Source: Hemerocallis citrina (lineage: Eukaryota > Streptophyta > Magnoliopsida > Asparagales > Asphodelaceae). Taken from it: a stretch of DNA of 64,000 nucleotides. The position numbers and the translations under genes are program-made. The notes under the pieces are model-generated. The model was given only the letters and a program-made list of their open reading frames with translations. It made no database searches and was not told the DNA's origin. The stretch lies in NCBI GenBank assembly GCA_017893485.1, contig CM030368.1, forward strand, positions 111,235,549 through 111,299,548. The letters are read 5' to 3'. How positions within the stretch are numbered: the stretch's first letter is position 1; each line of letters starts with the position of its first letter. Shown here one piece after another: positions 1 to 13,387 of the stretch.

Positions 1-1433
1 GAATAATGTTTTTGAGATTAATAAATGAATTAAAGTGATTTTTGGTGATTTAATAAACAATTTTCTGAAATTTATCATTTTGCACGTGCAAAACATGTGC
101 AAATATTTACTAGGGAAACTCAAAGTTAGAAATTATTTTGGGAAAACCTAATATTTATTAGTAGGTATTATTTATGAATTTTCTGGAATTTTTTGATATT
201 TATTTGGCATATTTGCAAATATTACAAAAGAGGGATTTTTGTGCAAAATTACCACTTGCGGTAAAAACTCCAGTTTTTCAGATTTCTGGGCTGAGCATGA
301 TGGTTGGCCAACTCATAGGTAAAGAGCTTAATTTTTATTCTAATAGATTTGGTTTATTGTGCAAATTTATGAAAGAAGGGTCTTTTTGCAAAATTGCCAG
401 TTGGAGGCGAAAATTACAAAATTTATTTTTCTGGTTTGATATAGATGCCGGCCAGATCTGGGAAGATAATTTTGATTTTAATCTCAACTAAATTGGTGAA
501 TCTAGTTACCTAGTATAAAGGATCTATATATGTAAAGATATATTCAAAAGGAATATCTTGTAAAATCCTCTCAAAACCCTAAAAATTGGATTTCGGCCTA
601 TATAGGTAGCACTACAGCCGTCCCTCCTCTGCACAAAACAAAAGGATATTTTTATTATTTATTTTCTTGGAGTTTCGAAGCGGGGATCTTGGATTTTTGC
701 AAAAGGATAAGCTTTTCTTATTCTCTATTATTTTCGTTGATTCTTCAATAGAGTGAGTGACATATGTTTGATTTCTTGTTATTCTATGTATGCTAAATAT
801 GATGATTCGTTTAGTAGAATGCATGTTAGATGATTGTAGGATGATATAATGAATAATTTGATGGATGGATAATTAAAAATAGAACTTTTCATGAAAACTA
901 TGTAATTGATGATTAAACCTACTATATAGATGATCTAAGAATGATAAAAACTTAGTAGAACTCGTGGATATGCTGCTTTCTTTTATTTCCTTACTGATCT
1001 AATCATGTAAGTCGAGATTTGAATGAGTAATAATGTGTATGAGTAGATAAAGATGAATTCTTTACTGATTTGTATGTATATTATCTGTTGGATGCTTTGA
1101 ATGAGTAGAACTTGGGTAATGATTGTTGTAGCGCACATAATCAAGGGTAAATTGACATAACTAGTATGTATATGTGTTAAAAAAATTGCAAGAAAGGTTT
1201 TCAGATCAAAAGACCGAGTCTTTATGTGTTGAAATTGGATTCCTTGGTTTCGGTCTGATGGTGCAGGCCGAAACTTGACTTTTTTTGAGTTTCGTGAAAT
1301 TTTCAAGAGGATTTGATCTATGTTGATACTGGGATTGAATTAAACAATATACTACTCATATACAGTGATTTTTGTTGAAGTTACTGATAAATATACACAT
1401 CTATAAACATATAAACATATATATATATGTATA

Positions 1434-1482
<49 letters not shown>

Positions 1483-1703
1483 ACAATATCCTGATTTGTA
1501 GAATTTTGATGAAAAATTTCTCTTTTGTAAATTTGATGAGTGTTTGATTTGATTGATAAACTCCAGTATGTTAAATAGGTTGTATTTGATCATCTCAGGA
1601 TTTTTATTTCACAAATTTTTGCTTTTAAAGTTTACAAACTATGTATCAGTTGAGAGGTGCACGAATATTAAAGGTGTTTTTGAATATGTCAGTTGACCGC
1701 ACT
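1..1703 (+). repeat. Left part of an old gypsy-type LTR (outermost layer)
   Basis: This stretch is AT-rich and has no credible gene; the short ORFs in it are chance. I read it with 5280-6195 as one diverged LTR of the C-type superfamily, split by the reversed LTR at 1704-5279. The support is in the right half, where several short blocks line up in order with 17040-17240. In this half I see a CACGTG-like patch near 85, a TATATAGG motif near 600 followed by a short pyrimidine-rich, GC-richer leader, and long AT-rich sequence, the same order as in the better preserved LTRs. Two related segments (about 210-270 and 350-410) look like a diverged internal duplication. The LTR start would lie left of the window. 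Classification is inference. Confidence 0.45.
1418..1484. repeat. (AT)n microsatellite
   Basis: Almost pure AT dinucleotides with a few GT interruptions. It generates a spurious minus-strand ORF rich in Tyr and Ile. Confidence 0.95.
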
Positions 1704-4700
1704 TGTCATGCCCCGCTTCCCAAAAAGGAAATACGAAATACGGATACGTGACTAAGTCCAGCGAATGGCTTTCACCATTCTTAAGCTGTCAGAATCTTTA
1801 TAACATTTCACAGGAATAACAGATAATAAGCAAGGAGAAATCAACCACGCATGTATAAATGAATCAATACACCAACAGAATTTATTTGTAACAAAATTTA
1901 ATAATCTCAAATAAACCAGATCTGAACAAGTCGATAATTCTGGGTCACAATGCCCAATACAAAATAATCCAAGTAATAGATACGTTTATTCAAACTAAGC
2001 AACAAGAAATAATAATAGCAAAACTCCAACATCTAGAATCTCATATCACCTACTCCATCGGGCAGTTGATCACCATAATTTGCAATTTAATAAATTGCAG
2101 GAAGAGGGAAAAGAGAATAAAATGTCCGTCAATGCAAGTTACGGGCTGCTTGTAGTGCAGGCACAAGTACAGAAAAAAAATAAACAGACATAAAATAACA
2201 GCGAAAACAACATAGCATGGAATAGATATGACAGCAAAACAGAATGTCTAACATGAATCAGAAAACAAAATCAAGTAACAGGGTGTGCTAACAGGTACAT
2301 GTAATATGTAACAGATGTCAAGTATCATTCAAACAGGTAGGCGAATAACAGATGTCAGGTGTCATGCAACCAGATAAATAGGTAACATTTGTCAGGTAGC
2401 ATGTAACAGGTAAACAGATAACAGATATCAGGTTATGTCAAGTCTTGTATTTATTTCTATACAAGTAGCACTTCATGCGTCCCATCCATTTACCACATGG
2501 TTGCTACATTCAAACAAGTTTGGTTTAGATGTCATAGTGCTCAAGTATAGGGCCGTGTGCTCAAGTATCAGATAACAGATAACAGATAACAGATACAAAT
2601 ATATAGAACCTACGGGTTCTCTTCTGAGTACACCTTCCTATAGGGAAGTGTGCATTCAGGTAATCAGATAACATAATCGTATATCATGCAGTCATGGAAC
2701 ATGCAAGAGATAACAGATAATCATATGAGAAATACGGGCCCCCTTCAAAGTACACATTTCTATATTATCCACTACTAGATCTTTCCCTTAACCCCGGCTT
2801 GGTTATTTTATTATTTTTATCAAACAGGCATGTATGTGTCACAAACAGATTAGGAATAACATGGCATAAACAAGTAATAGGTTCAGATTGAAAGATAAAC
2901 ATGTACAGATGGAAGGCAACTCATAAATGATTAGGGCAACGAAAATTCTAGTTCAGGACAGGAAGACAGTACTGCACCAAATCTGGGATTCCCGTTGCCA
3001 CAAATATGCAAAACTGGATCCGTCAGAAAATCTAGAAAATAGGATCTCAGCCGAATCTAGCAATTATATATAAGTCATATCGTATTTCACAAAAATAGGA
3101 CTCAAAACATAATTGTATCCAGACAACATGTTCAGCCAGAAATCAGAAGTTCGTATTCATAAACAGAAAAATGACATAAAAACTTACTGATTAAATCCAA
3201 CAAAAATCCGGGGTATCTCCTAGTATGTTTAGTATCAGAAAATAAAGTGTCATAATTTTCTAATATAGATAGTTTAGTTTATTAAAATCAGAAGACAGCA
3301 ATATACGAAAATTTTGCAAATCTGAAATCATAAACAAAGCAGTACTAAAACAGCAATAGGATTACAAAATATAAATTGAAATCCAGATCTGTCAAAAGGG
3401 TGATAAAATAGATACAGCAGGGTACATTTCATATTCACAAAGTTTTTATAAAAAACAATTAGAATCAAGTCGAAATTATGTCTTTACTAAATAATATGAA
3501 AATTCTGCAAGTATAATAGTTGTTTGGAAGCATGGAATAGTTTATAAAAGTTATCAATTAAATTCACAAAAGTTAGGGGTTAATCCCAATCAAGTCTAGT
3601 TGTATTCAGTAAAATATTGGATCAAAATATTATCTTTAACATCAGTATAAAAATAAATTACCACACAGAATTCATAAAAAAACAGAATCTGTAATTTTCT
3701 ACACATCTGTAGTAAAACAAGAATATCTTACAACTCATAAATCGAAACTGAGATCTGTCATAAATTCTGGGAAGTAGACAGAAAATTTTAGAAAGTAGAC
3801 AGAATTATCTATAATTCGTATTCACAAATAATTTTCATATACTAATCTTAATATGGTTTAAAATACTGAACAAGAATGGGGTAACCGCAAAAACAGAAAT
3901 CTTCTTTATGTATAAAATTAACTAGTTCATATGAAACACCTCCAAATCATAACAAAACGTGAAATAGGGTATACTAGTTGTCCAAGCAACATTGTATAGG
4001 GTATTTAACAGATCTACAACAGGGTATACTACCAGTCTACGTCAAGCATGCAAGATTCACACATCATATTATGGATCACTACCAACATACACATATATAT
4101 GAAGAATTCAGATTATTTGTACGTTATTTCATGTCGTGTGTTTAATACGACAACTACGGGCAAATCAACACATATGGACAAGATCTAATAGGGTTTTCAT
4201 GAGAATATATCTTGAAGCAACTGCACTACAGGCGGTATTTAGTACTTGAATATGCAACAGAAAAGTATACAAGTTACTTGCCTGAGAGACGATGATGAAA
4301 ATGAAGTAAAAGCGAGAATAACGGGAACAGATTTTCGGGCACGAACACAACGAATGAGCAAACAACAAACTATGAGCACACAGTCACAACTCGAGATCAC
4401 ATACGTACAAAAAGACCGACCAACGACAACCCGAGGTGTGCACGATCGAGAGAAACGGCAGGCTACGGCACGATGGCATCGCTACTATGCTTGTCTTGCT
4501 GCTCGCTGTCAGATGACCGGAGGGGACAGCGCACAGGGGGTGCGCGTCGTTGCTGCGTCGGACAGGGAGGCAGGGGACCGGGCATCGGGTGCTGCTGATG
4601 CTGTAGCGATCGCGAGCAGGGAGGGGAGGTGCAGGGGCATCTGGGTGGTGCACGTCGACGGAGGAAATGGCACTGAGAGGTGGAGGTTGGCGCTGTAGTT

Positions 4701-5279
4701 GCTGATGGAAGGGGAGAGGGGGCTGGCACCGGTGTAGGGCGGTGCCGGGAGGTGTAGGGATGATCGAAAGATGAGTTTGAGGAGTGCAGGCTAGGGTTCG
4801 GGAGAGGGATGAATGGTGAAGGCAGCTAGGGGATGAACAGGGTAAAAGAAATATATGGTTATATATATAGGGGTAGAGTATTAGGGTTTATGCTGACGGG
4901 TTGGGGTTTAATGGGTTGGGTTTTAATTGGCTTATAGGGTATCCAAGATCCAATAGGGATTTTGAATAGGATTTGGGTATAAATAGATCCAAATAAAATA
5001 GGATGATCCAAAATAACGAGGTGGGAACAAACCGAACAATTAAAATAAGGCATGAACAATTCATAATGAGGATCAAAAGTAATGGTTTGATCAAACAGAG
5101 ACGAAACAATAGGCTGAAAATTAAATCAAGGAGATCAAATAAAAGACGACAAAACAATCGATGAATTTATTGAAAAAAAAAGAGATCCAATACACGGTTC
5201 AAAAAAAGATACAAGATGAATAAATACTCAAAAAGAACAATACATCCAAAAATACAGAAAATGAAGAACAGGGGTTACA
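1704..5279 (-). mobile_element. Solo LTR, A-type gypsy, reversed
   Basis: Read on the minus strand it runs from TGTAACCCC at 5279 to GGGGCATGACA at 1704, about 3.58 kb, and matches the LTR at 6196-9579 over its whole length. Shared landmarks include the GC-rich leader (about 4380-4800 here), the splice-donor-like CAGGCAAGT near 4276-4283, the block around 4150-4230, and the terminal GGGAAGCGGGGCATGACA. No primer binding site lies beyond 1704 and no clear polypurine tract lies beyond 5279, so it is not the edge of a full element. The flanking pentamers (1699-1703 GCACT and 5280-5284 ACACC) do not match convincingly, so solo-LTR status rests on missing internal sequence, not on a TSD. Confidence 0.8.
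2280..2620 (-). repeat. Degenerate short-unit array inside the LTR
   Basis: Irregular repeats of roughly 10-20 bp based on AACAGATAAC and CAGGTA, at the LTR position where the 6196 copy carries ACTTGATAC-type repeats and B-type LTRs carry TTACTG repeats. Confidence 0.6.
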
Positions 5280-6195
5280 ACACCCATTTAACATACAAAG
5301 TGTCGGTCGACTGTCAGTTTTGGATTTTTGGGATTTTTAGCTTGACATTCGACCGTCGTTTTTTGAAATAGGATGACAGTCAACCGTCAGCTGTGCTACT
5401 GGTTGCTTCTGTTGAGTTTCATTGTTTTCTTGAACGACTATTTCTTCGAACTTGTGGATTATTAATCTACTATTTTAGATGAAGTTTTTGCTACACAATA
5501 CTATATTTAACAGAGAGTTACATTTTGATTATAATAGAGTTTAACTCGTAATTTCTATGGCTTTAGAAAGAGAATTATATATGGATTTCGAGAGGTTGAT
5601 GTTTTTGTGATTTTTTTATATGACTTCAAAATGTGAAACTCAATTGTTTAAGAGATTTAATCTTAGATTTTACTTTTGGAAATTTGTAGGTATTTGGATA
5701 AATTTGGATTTGTTTGATTAAAATGTTTTCTTAATATGGACGAATTGATGATGGAATTAAGAATTTTATTGTGAGATTTGTGTTGATATTTGAGTTGTGA
5801 GTCTCTAGAGGTTGAGTGGGATTCCTGTAAACCGGCAGATGAGATTTTGTGGATATTGGCTAGTTGGGGCCTTGGTCTTGTTTTAGTGGAATTAAGTCTG
5901 GCAGGGTACACCAACTCTAGGGAGAGGAGAAATTTTGTTTTAATTAATAATAATAAACCTAAGGACAAGCACTAGTGGAGATGTGATAGAACTTGGGAAA
6001 CGTAATTATGTGCTCTGTTGTTAGTCCAACAGATGTATTCCAGGACTGTGTGTTGTTGTGTCCCTAGTGTATTCGCGTGTCGACACGGAATGTCTAGAGG
6101 ACAGTTTGTATGTTCGCGTGTTGAGGGTCGGCAGGCCTATTCACGGAACATACAGTGCATTCGTGTGTCGAGGGTCGGCAAGCCTATTCACGGAA
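5280..6195 (+). repeat. Right part of the outermost old LTR
   Basis: No gene is visible. Between 5790 and 6010 several short blocks line up in order with 17040-17240 of the solo LTR at 9731-18059: a CTAGAGG block, a CCGGNA block, the CAACTCTAGGG block, and the AAGGAC...AGTGG.GATGTGA block. This makes it the same LTR superfamily, strongly diverged. Near 5300-5400 there are repeated GTCGAC/GTCAACCGTC words on both strands. It ends where the A-type LTR begins at 6196. Confidence 0.5.
6113..6195 (+). repeat. 47-bp tandem duplication
   Basis: Two copies (from 6113 and from 6160) share TTCGYGTGTYGAGGGTCGGC and then RCCTATTCACGGAA. A more degenerate third copy begins near 6072. The second copy ends exactly where the LTR at 6196 starts. 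Confidence 0.8.
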
Positions 6196-6683
6196 TGTAA
6201 CCCATGTTTTCCATTTTATGTATTTTTTTGGGTGTTTTTTTTCCTTCTCTTTTTGTGTATTTTCTTTTATTGTATCCATTTTGGAGTATATTGGATTTGC
6301 ATTTTCAATATATTCATTTATTTGTTTTGTCGTCCTTTATTTGAACTTCTTGATCCTGCTATCTCTTTTTGTGTCGTCTCTGTTTGGCCGAGCTCTTATT
6401 TTTTTGATCTCCATTATTTTATTTGTTCATGCCCTATTTATTTATCCATTTTGTGCCATCTCATATTTTTTATTGGATCTATTTTTTTTTTCAAAACCCA
6501 TTTACCCATTATTATTTCCATTAGCACCCTAATTCCCAATATCCACATATAAAACTAAAACCAACTACCCTTATATCCATTTAAACCCCATTAAACTCGA
6601 AACCCACTTTCTGTTCCTATCCCCTACCCGTTAGCTGTCACACCCCTAACCCTAGCCCCATCTGCATGTTTATATCTATACCC

Positions 6684-6750
6684 TATATATATATCTTCTC
6701 AACCCATGCACCGTTCACCCAACTCTCAGCTGCCCTCTCTCTCTCTCTCG
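6684..6750 (+). promoter_or_regulatory. Probable core promoter of the A-type LTR
   Basis: A TATATATATATC stretch at about 6684 is followed within 50 bp by a CT-repeat (Y patch-like). It sits at the position equivalent to TATAAAAA in the B-type LTR at 43595. The exact start site cannot be read from sequence. Confidence 0.45.
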
Positions 6751-7148
6751 CATCTTTCTGCACCCCTCTCGCTCATCCTTCTCTCCCTGGTTCCCCTTTT
6801 CGAAGCTCCAGCAAGTGCCAGCAGCAGCCGACTCCCTGTCACGACCTCTTCGCAGGCCACCAGACAGTGGTGACCTTCCTGACGTGCCGTCATCGACAGC
6901 CAGCCCAGCGCCACCACAGGCTGACAGCGACAACAGCAGTCGACAACCCTGGCCTCTCTCTCGCTTCCCCTTTGTGTGCGAGTGGGTTTGGTGTGCGTGT
7001 GTTAGATCTTGGGTATTCTTGGTTCGTGTGTTTCGTTGTTGTTCGTGTGTTCATTTTGGTTCGTGGTTCGGTTGTTCGTTGAGTTCGTGCTCTGGGAATC
7101 CGTTCCCATTATTCTCGCTTTTGCTTTGTTTTCATCATCGTCTATAAG

Positions 7149-7150
7149 GC
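7149..7150 (+). other. GC-type splice donor in the LTR leader (A)
   Basis: AAG|GCAAGTAACTTG has the consensus of U2-type GC-AG introns (AG|GCAAGT). The same string is kept in every A/B LTR copy. The acceptor would lie just before the gag ATG (GTATAG ending at 18083). Confidence 0.45.
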
Positions 7151-8639
7151 AAGTAACTTGTATTATTTTCTTTGTGTAATACAAGTACTAAATACCGCCT
7201 GTAGTGTAGTTGTATTCTAGAGACAGTTCTTGTGTGAACCCCTTGTTGATCTTGTTTCTATTGTGTTGACCCGCCCGTAGTTGCCTCATTACACACATGA
7301 CATAAAATAACTTAGAGATGACCACTTCTTGTTGTATACATGCATGTTGTTCACGACTTGTTGTGTGATCTCGTATGCTTGATGTGTTGATTAGTAGTGT
7401 AACTTATTGTAGACTTGCCAAATACCCTATACCATGTTTCTTGGACATCTAGTACACCCTATTTCATATTTGGTTATGTTTTGGATGAGTTTCATATGAA
7501 CTTGTTGATTTTGTGCATGAAGGAAATTTTTTGTTTTGTCGATTCCCCATTTTTTATCAGTATTTTAGACCTTATTAAGGTAAGTATATGAAAACTATTT
7601 TTGAATTTGAGTTATAGAGAATTCTGTCTACTTTCCAAATTTTTTGACAGATCTCAGTTTTGATTTATGAGTTGCGAGTTATGACTATTTTACTACAGAT
7701 GTGTTCAAAATTCTAGATCCAGTTTTATATGAATTCTGTATGGTAGTCTATTTTTCTACTGATTACAACTAGACTTGATTGGAATTAATCCCTATTTTTT
7801 GTGGATTTAATTGATGCCTTTTACAAACTATTTTATACTTGCAAATAACTACTATACTTATAAAATTTTCTTGCTGTTCAGTAAAAATACATAATTTCAA
7901 CATGATTCTATTTGCTGTCTATAAAAACTTTGTGAATATGAATTATAGCCTACTGTGTCTAGTTTATCACCCTTTTGACAGATCTGGATTTCGATTTGTA
8001 TTTTGTTAGATATTGCTGTTTTCGTACTGCAGTGTTTAAAATTTCAGATTTATAAATTTGCCGTGCCTTGCTGTTTTCTGATTTTACTTGACTATTCTAT
8101 TTATGTTGAAAAATTATGAACCTTTATTTTCTAATACTAAACATAGTAAGGAGTACCCCAGATTTTTCTTTGATTTAATCAGTAAGTTTTGATGCCGTTT
8201 TCCTGTTTATGAATACAAACTTCTGATTTCTGACTGAATATGTTTTCTGGATTAAATTCTATTTTGAGACATGTTTTTGTGAAATACCATATGACTTGTA
8301 TATAATAGCTGGATTCATCCGGGAGTCTATTTTCCAGATTCTTCGACGGATCCATGTTTGCATTTTTGTGGCAACGGGAATTCCAGATTTAGTGCAGTAG
8401 TGTCTTGCTGTCCTGAACTAGAATTTCTGTTGTTCTATCCATTTATATGTTGTCTTTCGCCTGTACATGTTGATCTTTCAACCTTAACTTGTTACTTGTC
8501 CATGCCATGTTATTCTTTCCATGTCTTGTACACACACATGCCTGTTGATAATAATAACAAGAAACTAAGCCGGGGTTTATGGGAAAGATCTAATTGTGGA
8601 AAATACAGAAACGTGTACTCGAAAGGGATCTATAGATCA

Positions 8640-9030
8640 TACGTGATTACTTGATACTTAATACTTGGAACTTGACACGTGATTACTTGACACTTGCGCA
8701 CTTGACACGTGATTACTTGCCACTTGCACAACTTGACACGTGATACATGATACATGGAGCTTGGAGCTCGATTACTTGATACTTGTCCTTGAGTACACTG
8801 CCCTTTATTGTCCACTATGAAATCTAAAATGAAATTGTTTGAATGTAGCAACCATGTGGTAAAAACCTGGGACGCATGAAGTGCTACCTAGATAGTAATA
8901 AATACAAGACTTGTACATGATACTTGATTCTTGACACTTGTTACTCGTCTACTTGATTCTTGATACTTGGTACTCGTTAGTTGTTTACATGATACTTGTT
9001 CACCTGATACTTAATACATGCCACTTGCAC
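8640..9030 (+). repeat. ACTTGATAC/ACACGTGATT short-repeat array
   Basis: Degenerate units of about 10-20 bp built from ACTTGATAC and GACACGTGATT, several with CACGTG. They fill an LTR region that carries different repeats in related LTRs. Confidence 0.75.
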
Positions 9031-9579
9031 TTGTTCATCTTGCCATGCTAGTTGTTTTCTTTTGTTATCATGTCTATTCCATGTTATTTGTTTACCCTTT
9101 TCCTGTACTTGTGCCTGCACTACAAGTGGCCCGTAACTTGCATTGACAGGCGTTTTGTTTTCTTTTCCTCTTCCTGCAATTTGTTAAAATGTAGATTATG
9201 GTGATCAACTGCCAAATGGAGTAGGTGATCTAAGATTCTAGTTGCTGGAGATCTTGCTATTATTATTATTATTTCTTGTTGCTTATCTTGAATAATGTAT
9301 CTTTTATTTTGATTATTTTTTGTATTGGGCAATTTGACCCAGAATTATTGACTTGTTCAGATCTAGTTTATTTGAGATTATTAAATTTATTTCATGTAAA
9401 TTCCTATTGGTATACTGATTCATATATGCATATGTGGTTGACTTCTCATGCTTCCTACTCTGATTATTCTTGTGAAATGTTGTAAAGATCCTGACAGCTT
9501 ATGGATGATGAAAATCATTTGCTGGGCTTAGTCACATATTCGTATTTCGTATTCGCTTTTTGGGAAGCGGGGCATGACA

Positions 9580-9730
9580 AGGTTTTTAGTAGTATCAGAG
9601 CCCAGGTTTTGCTAATGTATTAGTTTAACAAATATATTAGACAAGTTTGACTCGACCTGAGATTGGCTCAATGGTACACAGACCATGCATACATAAATGA
9701 ATTATAATCAACTTTGATCTGGATGCTAAT
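9580..9730 (+). promoter_or_regulatory. Element A leader with tRNA-Met primer binding site
   Basis: TAGTATCAGAGCCC at 9590-9603 is one mismatch from the plant initiator tRNA-Met primer site (TGGTATCAGAGCC). It sits ten bases after the LTR end. The leader is cut at 9730 by a solo LTR and resumes at 18065. Confidence 0.85.
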
Positions 9731-10278
9731 TGTAACACCCTGGATTTTTAAATCTTATTTATATTTGGAGTTGTTTGATTTTACGTGTTGTGCACGTGCA
9801 AGTATATGCATGCATTTTTCTAAAAATATTTCATAAACTAGCAATCCCAATTATTCTTCTTTTTTAGAAGCCTAATTTAATCCTAAGCCTAATTTGTCTC
9901 TTTGTAGCCCACATTAATTAATTAATTAATTAAATTAGTAGGGCCCATGGTCTCTTGGCCCAATAGTAAGCCCATTTAATTTAATTCTTTCTTTATTTTA
10001 GCCTAACTTGTAGTGTAGACCCAAATAATAGACAATTAATTAAACTAACATGAACAACTTGTAAGTGGGGGACACTAGGGTGGCACGTGCATGAACTAAA
10101 GTGTGCAAGGCACACCCTTGAGCTTGGCCGGATTATGCATGGGAGGAGAGGGAGAGTGGATGAGGTGGAAAGGTGGTTACTCCATCATGGGAAGTTATGA
10201 TAACTCCCTAATTTATCTAGGCCCTAGATCCTTAACCACTTGATCTAATCCTAGCCTTCTACTCTCACTAAAAATTTG

Positions 10279-10286
10279 TATAAATA
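10279..10286 (+). promoter_or_regulatory. LTR TATA box
   Basis: TATAAATA followed directly by a C-rich run (10286-10313). The same TATAAATACCC module occurs at 30267, 38765, 56887 and 20470 in other LTRs. Confidence 0.75.
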
Positions 10287-10592
10287 CCCCCCACCCCTCC
10301 CCCCCTACATTAGTTATCCTTCCACCTAATCTATATCAAAAGAGAAAGATAAAAAAATTCAATTAGAGAGCAAAAGATTGAGAGAATAGTAAGTTCAAAA
10401 GATTGAGTGCTGTGCCATTGTGTGTACTCTTTCCCATTGGAGGCCGACATTTCTTCAAGGAGCAAGGGGAGAGCTCGGGTTTGCTTCAAGCTAGGAGGAG
10501 ACGACTTGTGGTGGCTCAAACTAGGAGAAGAAGACCTCTTTTGATCATTCTCGGAGTTCTTTGGAGTTCATTTTGTTTTTTCTCCAAATAAG

Positions 10593-10594
10593 GT
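10593..10594 (+). other. Candidate leader splice donor (C-type LTR)
   Basis: CTCCAAATAAG|GTGGGC, about 310 bp after the TATA box, conserved in all four C-type LTR copies. Confidence 0.4.
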
Positions 10595-13387
10595 GGGCAA
10601 TTTTCTCCAACTTCTAAATAGTTACCATGCTAGGTTGTGTTTTGATCATGCTAGAATAGATAAGTGAAAATATTGCTTTATGTCAGTACCATGATTTAGG
10701 AGAAAAATGAACATATGTGAAATTGATTGAATGATATGATTAGAATTGTTGTTGTGGTAATTTGATATTGCTCTAGCATGTTAATTTGGAATGAATGATT
10801 CTCTGTGTTGAAATATTCATGTGCGTGGGAAAAGTGCAAATTTAAGAAATGTGCTTATGTGAAAAATTCAAATTATGAGAATCTCCTTGTTATTAAAATA
10901 AGATTGATTAGTAAATTATGCATGTTTACGGTTAGTATGTGTAACACCTCGGATTTTAAAATACCGAAAATATTCGTTTTTAGATTTTGTAAGGGTGAGA
11001 ATTATTTTTAAGTGATATCTTATTTTATTTATTTTGAATATTGATATTGGTATGAATATTTGTGGTAGATTGATATTATTGTTATATTAGAGTTAAAAGA
11101 TGAGATTTTATGTGAGGAAATATAGTTTATTTTGTTTTATAATTTTGGGAAATTATTATAAGATAATTTAATGTATTTGTCTTGTTCGTATTATTATTAT
11201 AGAAAAGAGATGGAGTTTAGTTGTAATATTTTGAATTTGGAGGGCTTATAGGTAATTATACCTTTCTATTATTATTAAAATATATATTATATTTCCAATA
11301 TAACCCCTTCCCCATTTTATTTCCCTTTTCTTTCTTCTCCCTTCCTTCCTTCTATTCCATTCCGATCGAAACCAGAGAAGCAACCGAACCCAACTTCCGG
11401 TCTCTTCTCTCTCCTCCAATCTACCCAACTACCATATGATTTTCGAATTAATTTGGGGAGATGACTAAGTGAGGGATGCTCTACCTAGTGGTGGAGTCAA
11501 TTTGGATAAACAACCACGGAAAGGTATATCCCTTTTTATTTTATTGTATAAAATTTAGTTGGGTTAATTTTTATGGAGTAGGATTATTTTGGTAGAGAGA
11601 TTTAGAGATGTTGAAAGTGGAAGATTTGAGGAATTAGTGGATTGTTAGAGAAATTACAAGTTGTTAGTAAATTAGAATTTTGGGTTTGTAAAATAGAGAT
11701 ATATACATATAAGAATTATCTCTTGTATGGTTGTAAAAATTATAGTGAGCCATTAGAATAAAATGGGGAGTAGTAATTTTGGCATAAACTCGAACTATAG
11801 GGTTTATGAAATCGGGTAGAAAACTCGATCCAAATATTTATAGAAAATGCATATGAGGGTGTAGAGTTTTATGAAAGTATTAATATGAATTTAGGATGAT
11901 TTCTATAGGCTTCCAGCTCAATTAAATTGAGTGAAATGGATTATAGGTGAAAGGTGCACGCCGGGTATTCGGTGTAATGCCCGAGCGATATAGAGTTGAG
12001 AATTTGATGAATTCGGAGGCGTAGATGAGTCTCATTATTATTGTTGACACTAATTTGAGATATTAGGACAAAGGGATTGAAGAAATTAGGAAATAGAAAA
12101 TTTTTCTATTAGAAAGCCTCCGATCAATAGGTAAGTTCTTGTATTGGGGTTCGAATTTGAAATCCGTCGATGTAGCTCGCCTACATATGTTATTTGTGAC
12201 ATGTGGGTGGAGACGGATTTGAATATGGAAATCCGTAGGTCGTGTTTTGAGTTTCATGCTAATCGATCCTATAATTTCCTATTTAGGTTGAAAAGTCGAA
12301 TTTCGACTGGCTACAGGACGGACGTGGGACATCGTTTACTCGATCCGTCAGGTGAGTATGTTGTATTTATAAATATTTTATATTGTGGCTGAATTTCATG
12401 GCCTTTTGATATGTTTTGTGGGATTTATGCCAAAAGTGGATTTTTATTGAAAATACGGATTTTTAAGGAGCCAAAATGGGTTTTTGAGAGATGTGGTGAA
12501 AGTGACTATTTTAAGTATATAAAATCTATAGTACGGGTTATTGTGATGTGTTGAAGTATAAAAACTAATTATATTAGATTGTTTATGCATATTTTTATCC
12601 AGTGCATATTTTGTGCATGTTTTGGGGTATATAGGCCTTTATAGGTAATTATAATTACATGGAGCATGGTGTATGAGCTAGTATGCTATAATTAGATGTT
12701 ATAAGATTTAATAAGAGGAAATAAGGGATTTTGGCCCCTTTTTCTGGGAAACCCGCATGTGTGGTGTGTAATTGTAATATATATATAGATGATTATGACG
12801 TGTGATGCAATGGTTGATGAAATTAATAATTGGGTACATGTTTACATTTTAATTATGTTCGAAGTGAATTAATGGGCAATAATATGATATTATTCTGTGG
12901 TGAATTATATATTTTGATACGCTTACGATACAGACTAACACCTTATAATTCTTTTATTTATGATATAACTTGGTGTATGTCTATATGTGATTTAATGAAG
13001 TAGTATATAACATGGTATTCATAATGGGTGATGTTATGGCAAGTTAAATAACATGGTGCATTCATAATGTGTAATACTATGACATGATGATTTTTATGCT
13101 AAATGACATGGTGTATGTATATATGTGATACAACGAGATGATAATTAATATCGTGGACACCGGAGATGCATCAAATGGTAAGATCAAGATAAGATGGTAA
13201 AGTGTTAATTAAATGTGTTATCAATATACGTGACTCAAATCAAAGTGGTAGCTATTCTTGAATTAATAAGTGAAGCGCTTGTGTGATAAAGTAAAATGGA
13301 AAGATGCAATGATTAATGCTAATAACAGATGGTTTTGTTGACCAGTACCTACAACAATCCTGGGTGTTTGGGCTAGACCTCCTAACG

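Larger units (their letters stand above)
6196..9579 (+). mobile_element. 5' LTR of element A
   Basis: It starts TGTAACCC and ends GGGGCATGACA (3384 bp), followed ten bases later by a primer binding site. Inside are an AT-rich start, a CT-repeat (6727-6750), a GC-rich leader (about 6770-6990), the conserved AAG|GCAAGTAACTTG at 7146-7160, and an array of degenerate short repeats (8640-9030). It matches the reversed copy at 1704-5279 and, less closely, the B-type LTRs at 43159 and 51580. ORFs here are not genes. Confidence 0.9.

Noticed and set aside
1699..5284. TSD for the reversed LTR at 1704-5279
   Set aside because: GCACT and ACACC share only three of five positions; not reported as a target-site duplication.
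6058..6552. 164-codon ORF rich in Phe and Ile
   Set aside because: Crosses the LTR boundary at 6196 and follows T-rich LTR sequence; hydrophobicity is from base composition.
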